Positions 38,789-48,524 of a stretch of 64,000 nucleotides of DNA are shown here, piece after piece; within the stretch, counting starts at the first letter, position 1; every line of letters begins with the position of its first letter. Origin of the DNA: Aeromonas allosaccharophila (lineage in GTDB: Bacteria > Pseudomonadota > Gammaproteobacteria > Enterobacterales > Aeromonadaceae); contig NZ_CDBR01000005.1 in assembly GCF_000819685.1 (NCBI RefSeq), positions 1 through 64,000 on the forward strand, read 5' to 3'. The translations under genes were made by a program, and so were the position numbers. Below the pieces are notes generated by a model. That model did no database searches, was not told the DNA's origin, and saw only the letters and a list, made by a program, of their open reading frames with translations.

Positions 38789-38898
38789 GGGGAGTAGCAA
38801 CCCGCCCGCATTCCGGGCCGGGCCCATGTCAACACTCTTGGATCCTCGCATCCATGGCATGGGCGGTGATAGGCACTATCGCTCTGCAAGACCTTTGG
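38789..38898 (+). ncRNA. yybP-ykoY manganese riboswitch
   Basis: The two most conserved blocks of this riboswitch class are present at the right distance: GGGGAGTAGC at 38789-38798 and GCAAGACCTTTGG at 38886-38898. A GTCAACACTCTTGG segment between them (38828-38841) also fits the class. The element lies in the leader of a cation exchanger of the CaCA family, one of the usual gene types controlled by these Mn2+-sensing RNAs. Outer P1 pairing is not perfect by eye. Confidence 0.7.
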
Positions 38899-38971
38899 CC
38901 TCGATATGCACGCCAGCCGGGCGAGCCATGTCGGGTCCATCGGTTATTCTGCTCGCCTGGCGGTATCTATT

Positions 38972-39958
38972 ATGTTGATTACCCTGCTGTTATTTCTCGT
39001 CTCTGCGGTCACCATCTACCTTGCCTGCGAATACTTCGTCAACGGCATCGAGTGGACCGGCCACCACTTCAAACTCTCGCAAAGCGCTACCGGCTCCCTG
39101 CTGGCGGCACTGGGTACGGCGCTGCCCGAGTGCATCGTGACCCTGACCGCCCTGCTGATGGGCAACACGACTGCTCAGCAGGAGATTGGCATCGGTGCCG
39201 CCCTCGGCGGGCCGCTGGTGCTGGCGACCATCGGCTATGCAGCGGTCGGTCTCACCCTGCTGCTTTGCATGGGGCGTACCGAGCGCGCCATCGACGGCGA
39301 GGTGCAGCGCGAGATTGGCCGGGATCAGCGCTGGTTTATGGGCATCTTTCTGGTGGCAACCGCGCTGGGTCTGGTCGCTTTTACCGGCAAGAGCTGGCTG
39401 GCCCCGCTGTTCGTGCTGGTCTACCTCGTCTATGTAAGGCGCGAGTTGAAACAGAGTGACAGCCACGAAGTCGAATTGCCGGAGCCCCTCAAGCTGGCCC
39501 CCGATGCGGGGATCCCGCCCCTTGGCAAGGTGCTGCTGCAGACGTTGGGTGCGTTGGTGGTAGTCGCACTGGCGGCCCAGCTGTTCGTCCATCAGCTGGA
39601 GAGCATGGGCGAGCTGTTTGGTCTCTCGCCGGTGCTGGCGGCCCTGCTGCTGAGCCCGGTGGCGACCGAGATGCCGGAGCTGATGAACGTGCTGATCTGG
39701 GTGCGACAGGGCAAGAACCGACTGGCGCTGGCCAATATCTCCGGGGCCATGATGATCCAGGGCACCATCCCCAAGGCGTTCTGCCTGCTCTTCACCCCCT
39801 GGCTGCTGGATGGCGCCATGATGGCCTCCTCGCTGGTGACACTGCTGGCGGTCGGCTTGCTCTGGTGGGGGTTCCGAAAGGGAGCGATGACCGCCGGGCG
39901 GTTGGCACTGGTCAGCCTGCTCTATCTCGGCTTCTGCGGCTGGCTGCTGGTGAGTTGA
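38972..39958 (+). CDS. CaCA-family cation exchanger (calcium/manganese type)
   Basis: A 328-residue inner-membrane protein with about ten helices. The first alpha repeat reads GSLLAALGTALPECIVTLTALLMGN, and the second is LSPVATEMPELMNVLIWVRQGKNRLALANISGAMMIQGT. These are the ion-binding motifs of sodium/calcium exchangers. The leader carries a manganese riboswitch, so export of Mn2+ (perhaps with Ca2+) is the likely job. The frame opens at 38906, but the Met at 38972 begins the first membrane helix and lies outside the riboswitch; its ribosome site (GGCGG) is only moderate. Confidence 0.82.
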   Translation: MLITLLLFLVSAVTIYLACEYFVNGIEWTGHHFKLSQSATGSLLAALGTALPECIVTLTALLMGNTTAQQEIGIGAALGGPLVLATIGYAAVGLTLLLCMGRTERAIDGEVQREIGRDQRWFMGIFLVATALGLVAFTGKSWLAPLFVLVYLVYVRRELKQSDSHEVELPEPLKLAPDAGIPPLGKVLLQTLGALVVVALAAQLFVHQLESMGELFGLSPVLAALLLSPVATEMPELMNVLIWVRQGKNRLALANISGAMMIQGTIPKAFCLLFTPWLLDGAMMASSLVTLLAVGLLWWGFRKGAMTAGRLALVSLLYLGFCGWLLVS

Positions 39959-39977
39959 AACGGGAAGCGCGGATATG

Positions 39978-40005
39978 AAAAAGCCCCCTTGGGTCAGGGG
40001 GCTTT
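39978..40005. terminator. Bidirectional terminator between the exchanger and valS
   Basis: Stem AAAGCCCCCT / AGGGGGCTTT with A and T runs, between convergent genes. Confidence 0.82.
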
Positions 40006-40028
40006 GCTGTCGCGGTTGGTCGCGGCGC

Positions 40029-42881
40029 TTACAGGGCGGCGATCTCGGCCTGCTGGGCCTCCAGCTTGGTTAGCTGGAGACGGTAATCTTCCAGCTTCTC
40101 GCGCTCTTTGGCGATCACCGCTTCCGGCGCCTTGGCAACGAAAGCTTCGTTGCCGAGTTTGCCTTCGATACGACCGCACTCACCCACCAGACGGGCAACC
40201 TCTTTGGCCAGACGGGCCAGCTCGGCGTCCTTGTCGATGAGACCAGCCATCGGGATCATCAGCTCGGTGGCACCGATCAGCTTCTTCACTGACAGCGGGG
40301 CCACTTCACCGTCTGCCAGTACGCGGATAGATTCCAGACGGGCCAGGGACTTGAGGAAGGCCTCGTTGTCACCGGCGCGCTGGCTATCCTTGGCATCGCA
40401 CTTGAGCAGCACGTTCAGGGTTACGCTCGGGGCCACGTTCATTTCGGCGCGGATATTGCGGATGCCGACGATAAACTCCTTCACCCACTCCTGATCCGCC
40501 ATCGCGGCTTCGTCCACCTTGGCGGCATCGAACTCCGGGAAGGCCTGGATCATGATGGTGTCGGCGTGTACGCCAGCCAGCGGCGCGACCGATTTCCAGA
40601 TGGTCTCGGTGATGAACGGGATGATCGGGTGCGCCAGACGCAGCAGGGTTTCCAGCACGCTGACGAGCGTGTGGCGGGCAGCGCGCTGCTCGGCCTCGGA
40701 ACCCTTGCCCAGTACCGGCTTGGTCAGCTCCAGATACCAGTCACAGAACTGGTTCCAGATAAATTCGTACAGCACGCCCGCCGCGATATCGAAGCGATAG
40801 GTATCGAGGGCAGTGCGGAAGTCACGGATGGCCACTTGCAGTTGGGACTGGATCCAGCGATCCGCCAGACTGAACGCCATTTCGCCGCCGTTGAAGCCAC
40901 AATCCTGATCTTCGGTGTTCATCAGCACATAGCGGGAGGCGTTCCACAACTTGTTGCAGAAGTTGTTGTAGCCGTCCAGGCGCTTCATGTCCCAGTTGAT
41001 GTCACGACCGGTAGAGGCCAGCGCTGCCAGCGTGAAGCGCAGGGCGTCGGTACCGTGGGCCTCGATCCCTTCCGGGAACTGCTTGGCGGTACGCTTGCCG
41101 ATCTTCTCGGCCATCTGCGGCTGCATCATGTTGCCGGTGCGCTTCTCCAGCAGATCTTTCAGCGAGATGCCGTCGATCATGTCGAGCGGATCCAGCACGT
41201 TGCCCTTGGACTTGGACATCTTCTGGCCCTCTTCGTCACGGATCAGGCCAGTGATGTAGACGGTCTTGAACGGGACTTGCGGCTGGCCGTTTTCGTCCTT
41301 GATGAAGTGCATGGTCATCATGATCATCCGGGCAATCCAGAAGAAGATGATGTCGAAGCCGCTCATCAACACGTCGGTCGGGTGGAAGGTCTTGAGTGCC
41401 TCGGTGTTGTTCGGCCAGCCCAAGGTGGAGAAGGTCCACAGGGCGGAGCTGAACCAGGTGTCGAGCACGTCTTCGTCCTGACGCAGGGTGGTCACAGACG
41501 GGATGCTGTGCTTGGCACGCACTTCCGCCTCGTCACGGCCCACGTAGACGTTGCCGGCGTCGTCATACCATGCCGGGATGCGGTGACCCCACCACAGCTG
41601 ACGGGAGACGCACCAGTCCTGAATGTCGCGCATCCAGGAGAAGTACATGTTTTCGTACTGCTTCGGCACGAACTGGATGCGACCATCTTCCACCGCTTCG
41701 ATGGCGGTCTTGGCCATCGGTGCCACACGCACGTACCACTGGTCGGTCAGCATCGGCTCGATGGGCACGCCACCGCGATCGCCGTAGGGCTGTTGCAGCA
41801 CGTGATCCTTGATCTCGTCCAGCAGACCCAGCTCGTCCAGCTTGGCGACGATAGCCTTGCGAGCCGCGAAGCGCTCCAGACCGGCGAACTCGGCCGGCAG
41901 GGCGGCGTCGTAGGCGGTGCAGGGGTTGCCGTTGGTATCGACCACTTCGGCCTCGGCACGCACGTGGGCGTCCAGGGTGAAGATGTTGATCATTGGCAGG
42001 CTGTGGCGCTTGCCCACTTCGTTATCGTTGAAGTCGTGAGCCGGGGTGATCTTCACGCAACCGGTGCCCTTCTCCATGTCGGCGTGTTCATCGGCGACGA
42101 TGGGGATCAGACGGTTCACCAGCGGCAGCAGGATGTGCTGGCCGATCAGCGCCTTGTAGCGAGGGTCTTCCGGGTTCACAGCCACGGCGGTATCGCCCAG
42201 CATGGTCTCCGGACGGGTGGTGGCGACGATCAGGTAATCCTTGCCTTCGGCGGTCTTGGCGCCGTTGGCCAGTGGATAGCGCAAGTGCCACATGTGGCCC
42301 TTGATCTCGCGGTTTTCCACTTCCAGATCGGAGATGGCGGTGTTGAGTTTCGGATCCCAGTTCACCAGACGCTTGCCGCGGTACATCAGGCCATCTTCGT
42401 AGAGACGAACGAACACTTCCTGCACGGCGGCGGAGAGACCCTCATCCATGGTGAAGCGCTCGCGCTCCCAATCCACGGAGTCGCCCAGACGGCGCATCTG
42501 GCGGGTGATGGTGCCACCGGACTCTTCCTTCCACTGCCAAATTTTGTCGATGAAGGCATCACGGCCGTAATCGTGGCGAGTCTTGCCCTCTTCTGCGGCG
42601 ATCTTGCGCTCAACCACCATCTGGGTGGCGATACCGGCATGGTCAGTACCTGCCTGCCACAGGGTGTTTTTGCCCTGCATGCGGTTGTAGCGGATCAGGG
42701 TATCCATCAGGGTTTGCTGGAAGGCGTGACCCATGTGCAGGCTGCCGGTGACGTTCGGCGGCGGGATCATGATGCAGAAGGAGTCTTTGCTGGTGTCGCC
42801 GTGGGGCTTGAAGTAACCCTGGGCTTCCCAGTGCTGATAGAGCGCCTGTTCGATGGCGTTGTGATTAAAAGTCTTTTCCAT
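40029..42881 (-). CDS. valS: Valyl-tRNA synthetase
   Basis: A 950-residue class I synthetase. HMGH at residues 49-52 ([12 protein letters not shown]) and KMSKSKG near residue 555 are both intact. The editing domain (about 200-330) contains the [19 protein letters not shown] block, and a C-terminal coiled coil (about 885-950) provides the tRNA clamp. The ATG at 42881 ([12 protein letters not shown]) is the usual start; the frame extends further upstream without support. It is last in the pepA-holC-valS cluster. Confidence 0.97.
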   Translation of the reverse strand: MEKTFNHNAIEQALYQHWEAQGYFKPHGDTSKDSFCIMIPPPNVTGSLHMGHAFQQTLMDTLIRYNRMQGKNTLWQAGTDHAGIATQMVVERKIAAEEGKTRHDYGRDAFIDKIWQWKEESGGTITRQMRRLGDSVDWERERFTMDEGLSAAVQEVFVRLYEDGLMYRGKRLVNWDPKLNTAISDLEVENREIKGHMWHLRYPLANGAKTAEGKDYLIVATTRPETMLGDTAVAVNPEDPRYKALIGQHILLPLVNRLIPIVADEHADMEKGTGCVKITPAHDFNDNEVGKRHSLPMINIFTLDAHVRAEAEVVDTNGNPCTAYDAALPAEFAGLERFAARKAIVAKLDELGLLDEIKDHVLQQPYGDRGGVPIEPMLTDQWYVRVAPMAKTAIEAVEDGRIQFVPKQYENMYFSWMRDIQDWCVSRQLWWGHRIPAWYDDAGNVYVGRDEAEVRAKHSIPSVTTLRQDEDVLDTWFSSALWTFSTLGWPNNTEALKTFHPTDVLMSGFDIIFFWIARMIMMTMHFIKDENGQPQVPFKTVYITGLIRDEEGQKMSKSKGNVLDPLDMIDGISLKDLLEKRTGNMMQPQMAEKIGKRTAKQFPEGIEAHGTDALRFTLAALASTGRDINWDMKRLDGYNNFCNKLWNASRYVLMNTEDQDCGFNGGEMAFSLADRWIQSQLQVAIRDFRTALDTYRFDIAAGVLYEFIWNQFCDWYLELTKPVLGKGSEAEQRAARHTLVSVLETLLRLAHPIIPFITETIWKSVAPLAGVHADTIMIQAFPEFDAAKVDEAAMADQEWVKEFIVGIRNIRAEMNVAPSVTLNVLLKCDAKDSQRAGDNEAFLKSLARLESIRVLADGEVAPLSVKKLIGATELMIPMAGLIDKDAELARLAKEVARLVGECGRIEGKLGNEAFVAKAPEAVIAKEREKLEDYRLQLTKLEAQQAEIAAL

Positions 42882-42945
42882 GGTCTCGCCGTAATCTGGA
42901 TGGATGGAGTCTGGTGTTGATTCTTTATGGATCAATTGGTTGCAG

Positions 42946-43401
42946 TCAGGGCTGCGCCGGATCCGGTGCGGCAAGGACGGGCTGATCCCTCATTTCGAGG
43001 GTATGGCCTGCCTGGCGATAGTGCTTGTAGCGCTCGCGGGCTTGCTGCTTTTGTGTTTCATCAGTGGGGACAAAATCTACCACTTGAGCGAAGTGTCCTG
43101 CAAACAAAGGTGTCGCAGTGGCCAGATTGATGAGGCGGGCGTAGCGCCGTTTCGGCGGCTGAAAGCCGATCTCCACCGGGGCCATGCCGCTTTCGCCTTG
43201 CAGCTGGTGCGGCACGAAGCGCTCCGGCGGCAGTTGCCACAACAGCTCGTCTAGGCGCAGGGCCTGCGCTTCATCGTCGCACAACAGGTAGATATGGCCC
43301 GCGCCCCACGACTCGGCCGCCAGTTGGCAGGCGAGCCGTTCGACGGCGCTGGCCTGTGCGTCATCCTGTTCGTTCATCAGGTAAAAAGTCACTTGGCTCA
43401 T
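42946..43401 (-). CDS. holC: DNA polymerase III chi subunit
   Basis: A 151-residue chi protein that links the clamp loader to SSB. The start [67 protein letters not shown] is characteristic, as is the WHV/ P-rich C-terminal region reduced here to AAPDPAQP. The ATG at 43401 is preferred on homology although its ribosome site is poor; the frame opens 153 bp earlier. It lies 64 bp before valS, and pepA is upstream. This order is conserved in gammaproteobacteria. Confidence 0.92.
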   Translation of the reverse strand: MSQVTFYLMNEQDDAQASAVERLACQLAAESWGAGHIYLLCDDEAQALRLDELLWQLPPERFVPHQLQGESGMAPVEIGFQPPKRRYARLINLATATPLFAGHFAQVVDFVPTDETQKQQARERYKHYRQAGHTLEMRDQPVLAAPDPAQP

Positions 43402-43575
43402 CAGGTTGATCCCGTTTTGCGGTGACGGACTATTGACCGCCGAAGAGGCTGACAGGGAGTTTTCCCGCCTGCTGCTCACTGATTCAAGAATGAAACAAGG
43501 AAGAGGCGGGCCTCTTCCTTGTGGTACTGGGCAACTCCCGGGCTTCCGATGCATTCATCGAAAGGGGCAGGGGAG

Positions 43576-45084
43576 TTACTCTTTTTCTTCGATATCCACG
43601 CCTGCCCGGTTGAGCAGGAACTGGGTCAGCAGGGGAACCGGACGACCGGTGGAGCCTTTGTCCTTGCCACTCTTCCAGGCGGTCCCAGCGATATCCAGGT
43701 GAGCCCAGTTGTACTTCTTGGTGAAGCGTGACAGGAAGGCGGCTGCGGTGATGGTACCGGCCGGACGACCGCCGATGTTGGCCATGTCGGCAAACGGGCT
43801 GTCGATCTGCTCCTGATACTCGTCAAACAGCGGCAGACGCCAGGCGCGATCACCCGCCTGCTCGGAGGCGTTGAGCAACTCGTGGGCCAGCGGGTTGTGG
43901 TTGGCCAGCAGACCCGAGGTGTGGTGGCCCAGCGCGATGACGCAGGCACCGGTCAGGGTCGCCACGTCGATCACGGTTTCCGGATCGAAGCGGTCCACAT
44001 AGGTCAGCGCATCACACAGCACCAGACGACCTTCCGCATCGGTGTTGAGCACTTCGATGGTCTGGCCGGACATGGAGGTGAGGATGTCACCCGGGCGATA
44101 GGCGTTGCCACCCGGCATGTTCTCGCAGCCTGCCAGCACGCCGATGACGTTGATCGGCAGTTGCAACTGGGCCAGGGCATGCATGGTACCGAGCACGGAG
44201 GCGGCGCCACCCATGTCGTACTTCATCTCGTCCATGCCGTCGGCCGGTTTGATGGAGATGCCGCCGGAGTCAAAGGTCAGACCCTTGCCGACCAGCACGA
44301 TGGGCTTGGCATCCGGATGACCCTTGTATTCGATGATGGCCATCATGGCTTCGTTGTCGGAGCCGCGGGCCACCGCCAGATAGGAGTTCATGCCGAGTTC
44401 GGCCATCTCCTGCTCGCCCACCACCTTGGTGGTGATGTTGTCGAAGGCATCGGCCAGACGACGGGCCTGGGAGGCGAGATAGGCCGGGTTGCAGACGTTG
44501 GGCGGCATGTTCGCCACGTCGCGGCAGACCCGCACACCCTTGGCCACGGCCAGACCGTGAGCGATGGCTTTTTCACCAATGGTCAGTTCCCGACGCGTCG
44601 GCACGTTGAACACCAGCTTGCGCAGCGGGCGACGTGGCTCGGCCTTGTTGGTCTTGAACTGATCAAAGCTGTAGAGGCCCGCCTTGGTGGTTTCTACCGC
44701 CTGGCGTACCTTCCAATAGGTATCCCGACCCTTGACGTGCAGCTCGGTGAGGAAGCAGACCGCTTCCATGGAGCCGGTTTCGTTCAGGGTGGTGATGGTC
44801 TTGTTGATGATCTGCTTGTACTGGCGTTCGTCGAGTTCCCGCTCCTTGCCGCATCCGACCAGCAGTACGCGCTCGCTGAGCACGCCCGGTACTTGATGCA
44901 GCAGCAGCATCTGGCCTGGTTTCCCTTCCAGGTCGCCACGGCGCAGCAGCGAACTGATATAGCCATCGCTGATCTTGTCCAGTTGTTCGGCAACCGGAGA
45001 GAGGCGACGAGGCTCAAATACGCCGACTACGACGCAGGCGCTACGTTGCTTCTCTGGACTGCCACTCTTTACACTGAACTCCAT
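43576..45084 (-). CDS. pepA: Leucyl aminopeptidase A
   Basis: A 502-residue M17 metallopeptidase. Metal-binding and catalytic signatures are present: [30 protein letters not shown] (Lys and two Asp), and [10 protein letters not shown] (Asp, Glu, Arg). The N-terminal domain is a typical macro-like fold ([19 protein letters not shown]). It removes N-terminal residues from peptides in the cytoplasm, and in E. coli it also binds DNA at cer and carAB. AGGAG lies 5 nt before the start. It is divergent from lptF, with a 178-bp shared control region. Confidence 0.96.
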   Translation of the reverse strand: MEFSVKSGSPEKQRSACVVVGVFEPRRLSPVAEQLDKISDGYISSLLRRGDLEGKPGQMLLLHQVPGVLSERVLLVGCGKERELDERQYKQIINKTITTLNETGSMEAVCFLTELHVKGRDTYWKVRQAVETTKAGLYSFDQFKTNKAEPRRPLRKLVFNVPTRRELTIGEKAIAHGLAVAKGVRVCRDVANMPPNVCNPAYLASQARRLADAFDNITTKVVGEQEMAELGMNSYLAVARGSDNEAMMAIIEYKGHPDAKPIVLVGKGLTFDSGGISIKPADGMDEMKYDMGGAASVLGTMHALAQLQLPINVIGVLAGCENMPGGNAYRPGDILTSMSGQTIEVLNTDAEGRLVLCDALTYVDRFDPETVIDVATLTGACVIALGHHTSGLLANHNPLAHELLNASEQAGDRAWRLPLFDEYQEQIDSPFADMANIGGRPAGTITAAAFLSRFTKKYNWAHLDIAGTAWKSGKDKGSTGRPVPLLTQFLLNRAGVDIEEKE

Positions 45085-45262
45085 GGAATCTCCTACATCC
45101 TAAAGACAAAAGGCACCTTTTATTGAATAATGCGGTGCTTGTTGGGGTATCAGAGGCGGAGCGAACAGCCACAGGCTCCGCAGTTCAAACTGGTAAAAAT
45201 CCAATATACGGCCCTATTTTTCAGGCATTCGACTAAAAACACAAGTTTACTTGGGAATGACT

Positions 45263-46369
45263 GTGATCGTTTTCCGATATTTGTTCAGGGAAACCCTGAA
45301 AACCCAGCTGGCAGTGTTATTCGTATTGCTGCTTATCTTTGTCAGCCAACAATTTATCAAGATCATCGGTGATGCCGCCGATGGCGAGGTGCCGACACGT
45401 CTGGTCTCCACCCTGCTGCTGCTCAATTTGCCCAATATGGCGCTGTTGATGCTGCCTATCAGTCTCTTTTTAGCCATTTTGTTTGCCCATGGTCGCCTCT
45501 ACGCCGAAAGCGAAATGACGGTGATGCATGCGGTCGGTTTCAGCCACCGTTTCGTGATGCGCAGCGCCATGTTGCTGGCCTTGCTGACTGCTGCCGTCGC
45601 GGCGTTCAACACCGGCTGGATCGCCCCGCAAGCCAAGGAGCGCGAGTATCAGGTGATCGACGAGTTCAAGGCGGATCCGGGGATCTCCTTCCTGCAGGCG
45701 GGCCGCTTTATGGAGCTCGACAAGGGGCGTCTGGTTGCCTATATCCAGGATCTGAACGACAACGGCTCAAAACTGCAAAAGATCTTCGTGCTGCAGCGGG
45801 CGGAGGGGAACAATCCTCCCTCGGTGGTGGTGGCGACCGAAGGGGTGGTGACGGTCGATGAGAAAGGCCTGCAGTGGCTGACCCTGATGGATGGCTCCCG
45901 CTACGAGGGGAACTTCTCCGGCAAGCAGTTCCAGATCTCCGATTTTCGCGAATATGGTCTGGTGATCCGCCAGCAGGAGATGGAGCGTTCCAACCGCAAG
46001 GCGGCGGCCAAGCCGACCATGGAACTGTTCGGTACCCAGGACAACGCCATGATGGCGGAATTGCAGTGGCGTATCTCGCTGCCCCTCTCCATTCCGGTGC
46101 TCACCCTGCTGGTGGTGCCGCTGGCGCGGGTCAACCCCCGTCAGGGACGCTACGCCAAGCTGCTGCCAGCCATCATGCTCTATCTCTCCTACTTCCTGCT
46201 GCTCAGTGCCGCCCGTTCGGCCATCGACAGCGGTCGGCTGCCCTACTGGCCGGGCATGTTCCTGGTACCGCTCGGTTACCTGCTGTTTATCGGCCTGCCC
46301 CTCAATCTGCAGGGCACCAGCTGGTGGAACGGGGTAAAGAGCAAATATTTCATAAACAAATCAAAATGA
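45263..46369 (+). CDS. lptF: LPS export ABC transporter permease LptF
   Basis: A 368-residue inner-membrane permease of the LptB2FG complex that extracts LPS from the inner membrane. The six helices are split three and three around a periplasmic jellyroll (about 130-260, FNTGWIAPQAKEREYQVIDEFKADPG to SDFREYGLVI). The N-terminus aligns with E. coli MIIIRYLVRETLKSQ if the GTG at 45263 is used. TGGGA then lies about 6 nt upstream; ATG 45257 is an alternative. lptG follows, but the junction carries an unusual duplication. Confidence 0.93.
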   Translation: MIVFRYLFRETLKTQLAVLFVLLLIFVSQQFIKIIGDAADGEVPTRLVSTLLLLNLPNMALLMLPISLFLAILFAHGRLYAESEMTVMHAVGFSHRFVMRSAMLLALLTAAVAAFNTGWIAPQAKEREYQVIDEFKADPGISFLQAGRFMELDKGRLVAYIQDLNDNGSKLQKIFVLQRAEGNNPPSVVVATEGVVTVDEKGLQWLTLMDGSRYEGNFSGKQFQISDFREYGLVIRQQEMERSNRKAAAKPTMELFGTQDNAMMAELQWRISLPLSIPVLTLLVVPLARVNPRQGRYAKLLPAIMLYLSYFLLLSAARSAIDSGRLPYWPGMFLVPLGYLLFIGLPLNLQGTSWWNGVKSKYFINKSK

Positions 46370-46556
46370 TGAAGCCACATAGGAACTACCGCTGATGTTT
46401 GGCATTCTCGATAGATATGACAATCGGGTCATTTTGATGCCGACCCGGTGTATCGCACTTCAGGAGAAAATCAGCATGAAGCTGCAAGATAGGAGTCTCG
46501 GCTGATGTTCGGCATTCTCGATAGGTATATCGGTCGGGTCATTTTCATGTCGATCC
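46362..46556 (+). repeat. Tandem duplication of the lptF-lptG junction
   Basis: 46362-46446 (end of lptF plus a copy of the lptG start) resembles 46468-46556 (the true lptG start). Both contain ATGAAGC, then ATAGGA, then GCTGATGTT-GGCATTCTCGATA-GTAT-CGGGTCATTTT, offset by about 107-110 bp. The first copy has diverged at about a dozen positions. Confidence 0.75.
46395..46505 (+). CDS. 36-residue mini-ORF made by the duplicated lptG start
   Basis: The duplicated copy opens with MFGILDRYDNRVILMP, close to the LptG start MFGILDRYIGRVIFMS. It then diverges and ends exactly in the TGATG overlap with the real lptG start, with AGGA 10 nt upstream. It could act as a coupling leader peptide for lptG or be a decaying relic. 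No homologue is known to me. Confidence 0.4.
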   Translation: MFGILDRYDNRVILMPTRCIALQEKISMKLQDRSLG

Positions 46557-47575
46557 TGCTGTGTGAAATCACGCTGGTTGGTCTGGCGGGGCTCATCAAG
46601 TATGTGGAGCAGCTCAAGTCGGTCGGTGACGGCAACTACGACATGATCAACGCTCTCTACTATGTGCTGCTCTCCATGCCCAAGGAGGCGGTGCTGTTCT
46701 TCCCGCTGGCCGCGCTGCTGGGTGGCCTGATTGGTCTGGGTCAGCTGGCGACCAGCTCCGAGCTGGTGGTGATGCAGGCGGCCGGTCGCTCCAAGATCAG
46801 TATCGTGATGGCGGCGCTCAAGACGGCGATCCCGCTGATGATCCTGGTAGGGCTGATGGGGGAATATGTGGCCCCCATCGCCAAGCGGATGGCAGATGAC
46901 ATCAAGGCTGGCGCGCTGTCCGAAGGTCGCCTGACGGTCTCCGCCTACGGGGTGTGGGCTCGCGATGGCAACAACTTCGTCAATATCAACGGGGTGCGCA
47001 ACGATGGCGCGCTGACCGGCATCACCCTCTATCGCTTCACCCCCGAGCGCAAGCTGATCGACGTGGTGCAGGCACAGGAGGGAGTGTTTGAGCGCCATCA
47101 CTGGCTGCTCAAGCAGACCCAGGTTACCCGCTTCGACGACCCGGCGCAGATCCGCAGTGAACAGCACGCCACGATGGAGTGGAGCTCGGAGCTGACGCCC
47201 AAGCAGCTGGGGGTGGTGAGTATCGACCCCGAGAATCTCTCGGTCTCCGGTCTGCTCGACTACATTGGTTACCTGGATGCCAACAAGCAGGATGCCGGTC
47301 GCTACAAGCTGGAGATGTGGCGCAAGCTGCTGTCACCGCTCTCGGTGGTGGCGATGATCCTGCTGGCCTCCTCCTTCATCTTCGGCCCGCTGCGCTCGGT
47401 GAGCATGGGGGCGCGGATGCTGATGGGGATCATGACCGGCTTCGCCGTCTATGTGAGTGATCGGGTGTTTGGTCCCATCAGTCTGGTCTATGCGGTACCG
47501 CCCATTCTGGCGGCTGTCGCGCCCAGCCTGCTGTTTGGCGGTATCTCCTTCTACATCCTCAGTCGCAAGCAGTAA
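46505..47575 (+). CDS. lptG: LPS export ABC transporter permease LptG
   Basis: A 356-residue partner of LptF in LptB2FGC. The start MFGILDRYIGRVIFMSILLCEITLVGLAGLIKYVEQLKSVG and the end PLRSVSMGARMLMGIMTGFAVYVSDRVFGPISLVY are characteristic. The architecture is three helices, a periplasmic jellyroll, then three helices. AGGAG lies 8 nt before the ATG. Its start codon overlaps the stop of the preceding mini-ORF, unlike the simple lptF-lptG junction expected. Confidence 0.95.
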   Translation: MFGILDRYIGRVIFMSILLCEITLVGLAGLIKYVEQLKSVGDGNYDMINALYYVLLSMPKEAVLFFPLAALLGGLIGLGQLATSSELVVMQAAGRSKISIVMAALKTAIPLMILVGLMGEYVAPIAKRMADDIKAGALSEGRLTVSAYGVWARDGNNFVNINGVRNDGALTGITLYRFTPERKLIDVVQAQEGVFERHHWLLKQTQVTRFDDPAQIRSEQHATMEWSSELTPKQLGVVSIDPENLSVSGLLDYIGYLDANKQDAGRYKLEMWRKLLSPLSVVAMILLASSFIFGPLRSVSMGARMLMGIMTGFAVYVSDRVFGPISLVYAVPPILAAVAPSLLFGGISFYILSRKQ

Positions 47576-47600
47576 TCCGCACGAGGTTATGAGGAAATGC

Positions 47601-47629
47601 AAAGAGGGCACCTGTTGGTGCCCTCTTTC
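47601..47629. terminator. Bidirectional terminator after lptG
   Basis: Stem AAAGAGGGCACC / GGTGCCCTCTTT with a 4-nt loop, between convergent lptG and the RDD gene. Confidence 0.85.
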
Positions 47630-47649
47630 GTTGCTGCATTAAATCGATA

Positions 47650-48183
47650 TTACTTGTTCAGCAGCTCCAGATTTTCCTGCTTGCTCAGCACAATCACTTC
47701 GCACTCGGCCCAGATATCCTGAAACGCCCGCGGGCGCTGGCGGTTGAACAGGCACATCAGGTTGCCCAGGCCAAAGGCGGCAGTGGCGAGACGGATCAGC
47801 GCCTGGGTAATGCGGATATGGCTGCCATCCTCGTTCTGAATGAGCAGCCGCCAGGCGCGCATGCCGACGGTCTGGCCTGCACGGGTCCAGAACCAGGTGT
47901 AGAAACCGCAGATGACGAAGGCGAGCCACAGGGTGTAGAGCAGGCTCAGGTGGTGGCGGGTCAGCAACCAGACGGTATCTTCACCCGCCGGTACGCTTGC
48001 CATGCCGGTGACCAGCAGCAGCTTGGCGACACCCATGCCGATAAAGCCGGCGATGATCAGCAGCGAGGTCACCACCAGCGCATCATAGATCAGGGCGCCG
48101 AGGCGACGCAGCAGACCCGCTGACGGGTATGGCTGAGTGGCAGGAGAGGGGGATTTTTGTTGGACTTGTTTAGGCTTGGCCAT
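47650..48183 (-). CDS. RDD family membrane protein
   Basis: A 177-residue inner-membrane protein. A Lys/Gln/Pro-rich N-terminus of about 22 residues precedes the RDD domain, which starts at LLRRLGALIYDALVV (Arg and Asp in the first helix). Two or three more helices follow, with the FYTWFWTRAGQTVGMRAWRLLIQNEDG loop. Functions in the family range from ion transport to unknown; none can be assigned. The ATG at 48183 is preferred, since the frame upstream runs over the tRNA promoter. Confidence 0.85.
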   Translation of the reverse strand: MAKPKQVQQKSPSPATQPYPSAGLLRRLGALIYDALVVTSLLIIAGFIGMGVAKLLLVTGMASVPAGEDTVWLLTRHHLSLLYTLWLAFVICGFYTWFWTRAGQTVGMRAWRLLIQNEDGSHIRITQALIRLATAAFGLGNLMCLFNRQRPRAFQDIWAECEVIVLSKQENLELLNK

Positions 48184-48287
48184 CGTTTTTATTCCATTAA
48201 GATGATGGCGGCATTCTATGTAACTGGCCCCGCATCGGCAAGGCGTTGAATAAATGAACAAACGGGTGTGTTCAATCGAAAAACACC

Positions 48288-48315
48288 TTGCATGGCATCG
48301 CGCCATTCGTATAAT
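48288..48315 (+). promoter_or_regulatory. Promoter of tRNA-Leu(CAA)
   Basis: TTGCAT (48288-48293) and TATAAT (48310-48315) are separated by 16 bp. The mature tRNA begins 11 bp after the -10 box. Confidence 0.75.
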
Positions 48316-48326
48316 CCCTCGCAGTT

Positions 48327-48412
48327 GCCCGGGTGGCGAAATCGGTAGACGCAGCGGATTCAAAATCCGCCGGTGAATCACCGTGTCGGTTCGAGTCCGA
48401 CCCCGGGCACCA
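48327..48412 (+). tRNA. leuX: tRNA-Leu(CAA), island attachment site
   Basis: An 86-nt class II tRNA. The acceptor stem GCCCGGG pairs with CCCGGGC, the discriminator is A and CCA is encoded (48410-48412). The anticodon loop TTCAAAA gives anticodon CAA (reads UUG). A long variable arm (CCGGTGAATCACCGT) and T-loop TTCGAGT are present. An integrase gene begins 113 bp downstream, so the 3' end of this tRNA is very likely the attachment site. leuX, the E. coli counterpart, is the integration site of phage P4. Confidence 0.96.
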
Positions 48413-48524
48413 TTCTTTTCCCTGTTTGGTCAACAGGTTGCAGCGCTCAAGAGCGCTCCTGCTCAAAGTTTCTGCGGTTGATAACTCTCATTCATGTGCA
48501 AATATGTGCAAGAGGTTTCAACCA

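Noticed and set aside
40566-42920. Very long open frame (784 codons) on the plus strand opposite valS
   Set aside because: It is the antisense shadow of a clearly conserved synthetase gene; high GC content removes stop codons from the opposite strand. Similar shadows lie opposite recD, the GGDEF gene at 16785, sgrR, katG and katA.
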